Of a stretch of DNA of 64,000 nucleotides, positions 62,703-64,000 are shown piece by piece. The notes beneath the pieces are model-generated. The model did not search any database. It saw only the letters and a list, made by a program, of their open reading frames with translations, and was not told where the DNA came from. The stretch is taken from positions 1 through 64,000 of the forward strand of contig NZ_BIMB01000031.1 of the NCBI RefSeq assembly GCF_004000865.1. The letters are read 5' to 3'. This DNA is from Paenibacillus elgii NBRC 100335. Its GTDB lineage: Bacteria; Bacillota; Bacilli; Paenibacillales; NBRC-103111. Position 1 is the first letter of the stretch. The number at the start of each line of letters is the position of its first letter. Both the position numbers and the translations under genes were made by a program.

Positions 62703-63368
62703 TTATTTGTCGTTTGTTAATCTTCCATCGGCGGTAATCGGTATTGCGTCTCCTAAATAAGTCGGACGCGGTTTAAGGATGTTCGCATTGATGAAGTCTT
62801 TATTTCTCGCCAGTACTTCCCTAATCTTATATTTTTTTGTATCCCCGTACGACCTTTTATCCGCCGCTATTCCGTAGGCTTCGATCCCCATCTTCCTTGC
62901 TATGTAAATGGCCCTGCTAAGATGATAGTCTTGGGTTACGATAATAAGCTTATTTACTTTAAATATTTCCTTCGCTCTGTATAGACTTTCATACGTGCTG
63001 AAGCCTGCATGATCCATAAACACATTCTCGTTCTTTAAATTTTGATTCAATAGGTATTGTTTCATGGTATTGACTTCATCGTAATCTTGTCTTCCATGAT
63101 CGCCGCTGACAATGACTTTAGGAGCTTTTTCTTCCCGGTATGCTTCGATTGAAGTTTCAAGCCGGTCTCGCAGCATATCCGAAACCCTGCCGTCCGGGTA
63201 CACATAGGCTCCCAACACCAATATGGCGTCTGCATTAGGCAATTCGTTGATGTTCTTCATATATGGATTGGCATATGCTTTGACATGGTAATTTATTGCA
63301 AAAATTGACCCTGCTCCAATAAGTATAAGGCTAGTGATGATGATTCCCAGTTTTTTTAAACGCTTCAC
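62703..63368 (-). CDS. YdcF/SanA-family membrane-anchored protein (DUF218)
   Basis: A 221-residue protein with an N-terminal membrane anchor (residues 7-26) and a DUF218 domain outside the membrane. Family features are DAILVLGAYVYPDG near residue 47, RLETSIEAYR, VIVSGDHG, the segment FSTYESLYRAKEIF, and LIIVTQDYHLSRAIYIARK with its conserved His. SanA in enteric bacteria supports the envelope barrier, and other members handle cell-envelope precursors. Its role here is unknown. Confidence 0.88.
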   Translation of the reverse strand: MKRLKKLGIIITSLILIGAGSIFAINYHVKAYANPYMKNINELPNADAILVLGAYVYPDGRVSDMLRDRLETSIEAYREEKAPKVIVSGDHGRQDYDEVNTMKQYLLNQNLKNENVFMDHAGFSTYESLYRAKEIFKVNKLIIVTQDYHLSRAIYIARKMGIEAYGIAADKRSYGDTKKYKIREVLARNKDFINANILKPRPTYLGDAIPITADGRLTNDK

Positions 63369-63431
63369 GAAAATTACCCCAGACTTGTTTTAGTGATGTA
63401 CGCCGTGCTGGTCTTAAGACGCTCTTGTCTT

Positions 63432-63857
63432 TTAAATCGTTTCCCTTAGTCGCTCGCTTATTTTGGATGAAATTTGATAGCCTGTTTCCGATTTCGATTG
63501 CTCAATAAGCAGGCCGGTCTGTAAATCCGTCGTATTCGAAATGTTCAAATAAAACATTTTGCTTGTGCGGTCTTCAAAGGTAACCCGCATTTTAAAGATT
63601 ACATCATAATGAAGAATGCCCGGCATCTTCTCGGCTTTCTGTATGGCGTCCGTAAACAGTTTCAGTTCGGCTTCCTCTTTAAATTCCCGATGAATAAAAG
63701 GGGTTCCGTCACTCAGCGTGCATTGATTCTTACACTCCAAATCAATGGAGCTGATCGCTTTATTTTCCAATAGATTGTTGGTATTGATTTCACAACCTGC
63801 CAATACCCCGAACATCCACAGGGCAAATAAAACCATTAGGGCCTTTTTAATGTTCAT
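63432..63857 (-). CDS. Lipoprotein of unknown function
   Basis: A 141-residue protein from the ATG at 63857 (MNIKKALMVL). The signal sequence ends in VLAGC, lipidated at Cys22. The mature part of about 120 residues has two more cysteines (LECKNQC) and a beta-rich C-terminal half. The family is not recognised. It lies 63 bp before the SanA/YdcF gene and may be co-transcribed with it. The longer frame to 63941 overlaps the preceding gene and was not used. Confidence 0.72.
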   Translation of the reverse strand: MNIKKALMVLFALWMFGVLAGCEINTNNLLENKAISSIDLECKNQCTLSDGTPFIHREFKEEAELKLFTDAIQKAEKMPGILHYDVIFKMRVTFEDRTSKMFYLNISNTTDLQTGLLIEQSKSETGYQISSKISERLRETI

Positions 63858-63921
63858 CACATCCCGGAATAAAGAGCTTTGTCTTTGAAGAATCAGTTTT
63901 ATTTCTTCTTTACGGCTCCTT

Positions 63922-64000
63922 CTAAATCCCTCTCCATCCAAACGCGATTTCAGTTAATTTATCTTCCCCGATTTGTATTTCTTTTTTGCCTAGATACTGT
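63922..64000 (-). CDS. C-terminal end of a gene entering from the right edge
   Basis: The minus strand has an open frame from the edge to a TAG at 63924-63922, encoding QYLGKKEIQIGEDKLTEIA and a short end. It reads like coding sequence, but it is too short to assign. Confidence 0.45.
   Translation of the reverse strand, partial: QYLGKKEIQIGEDKLTEIAFGWRGI

Overview
The window looks like chromosome of a Gram-positive, Paenibacillus/Cohnella-type member of the Bacillales. The signs are carbohydrate ABC importers each paired with a membrane histidine kinase and an AraC-type response regulator, glycine dehydrogenase split into two subunits, strong AGGAGG ribosome binding sites, lipobox solute-binding proteins and CcpA-like operator sites. 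Base composition is not uniform: roughly the first 34 kb and much of 39-50 kb are GC-rich, while about 35.4-37.2 kb, 43.6-43.9 kb and 52.5-64 kb are clearly more AT-rich. No rRNA, tRNA, CRISPR array or intact insertion sequence was recognised.

0-8.4 kb (minus strand): a sugar uptake unit made of a lipoprotein binding protein, two permeases and a GH2 beta-galactosidase that runs off the left edge. A kinase/regulator pair lies directly upstream. 8.5-14.2 kb: an operon of an (alpha/alpha)6-barrel glycoside hydrolase, a short-chain dehydrogenase and a divergent GcvPA/GcvPB pair, with no gcvT or gcvH. 14.5-24.5 kb: a second importer operon that continues through kinase, regulator, a D-threonine-aldolase/D-serine-dehydratase-like enzyme and an M20 amidohydrolase, with a DeoR regulator upstream. 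Each of the three catabolic promoters carries a cre-like site at or near the expected transcription start.

24.6-35.9 kb: single genes and small units. These are a small tyrosine phosphatase, an aminotransferase with a hydroxyacid dehydrogenase homologue that lacks catalytic residues, a divergent short Mur ligase, a J-domain/TPR protein coupled to a DUF1266 protein, a DUF1361 membrane protein, a TetR regulator, a frameshifted HD-domain gene, and a GNAT/HAD/GrpB operon. 36-38.8 kb: an NTN hydrolase, an unknown protein and a clan GH-A-like protein. 39.0-43.5 kb: HAD phosphatase, MFS transporter, class III aminotransferase and zinc dehydrogenase, an enzyme set resembling the aminotransferase/phosphatase/dehydrogenase trio of azasugar biosynthesis. 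This is the best candidate in the window for a little-described pathway.

43.9-64 kb: mostly small accessory and stress genes. They include HxlR with a divergent quinone reductase, PadR with a BAAT-type hydrolase, a LysE exporter, CtaB, a MOSC protein, HelD, a nitrilase-family hydrolase, an ABM monooxygenase, a degenerate stretch resembling a group II intron 3' end, RidA plus isochorismatase-like hydrolase, a protein resembling extracellular contractile injection system cargo, a pentapeptide-repeat protein, a macrodomain protein, a MerR-methyltransferase fusion coupled to a NUDIX-DUF4406 fusion, a DMP19 protein, a frameshifted small gene, a SanA/YdcF protein and a lipoprotein. Terminators and operators could be placed for many of these units.
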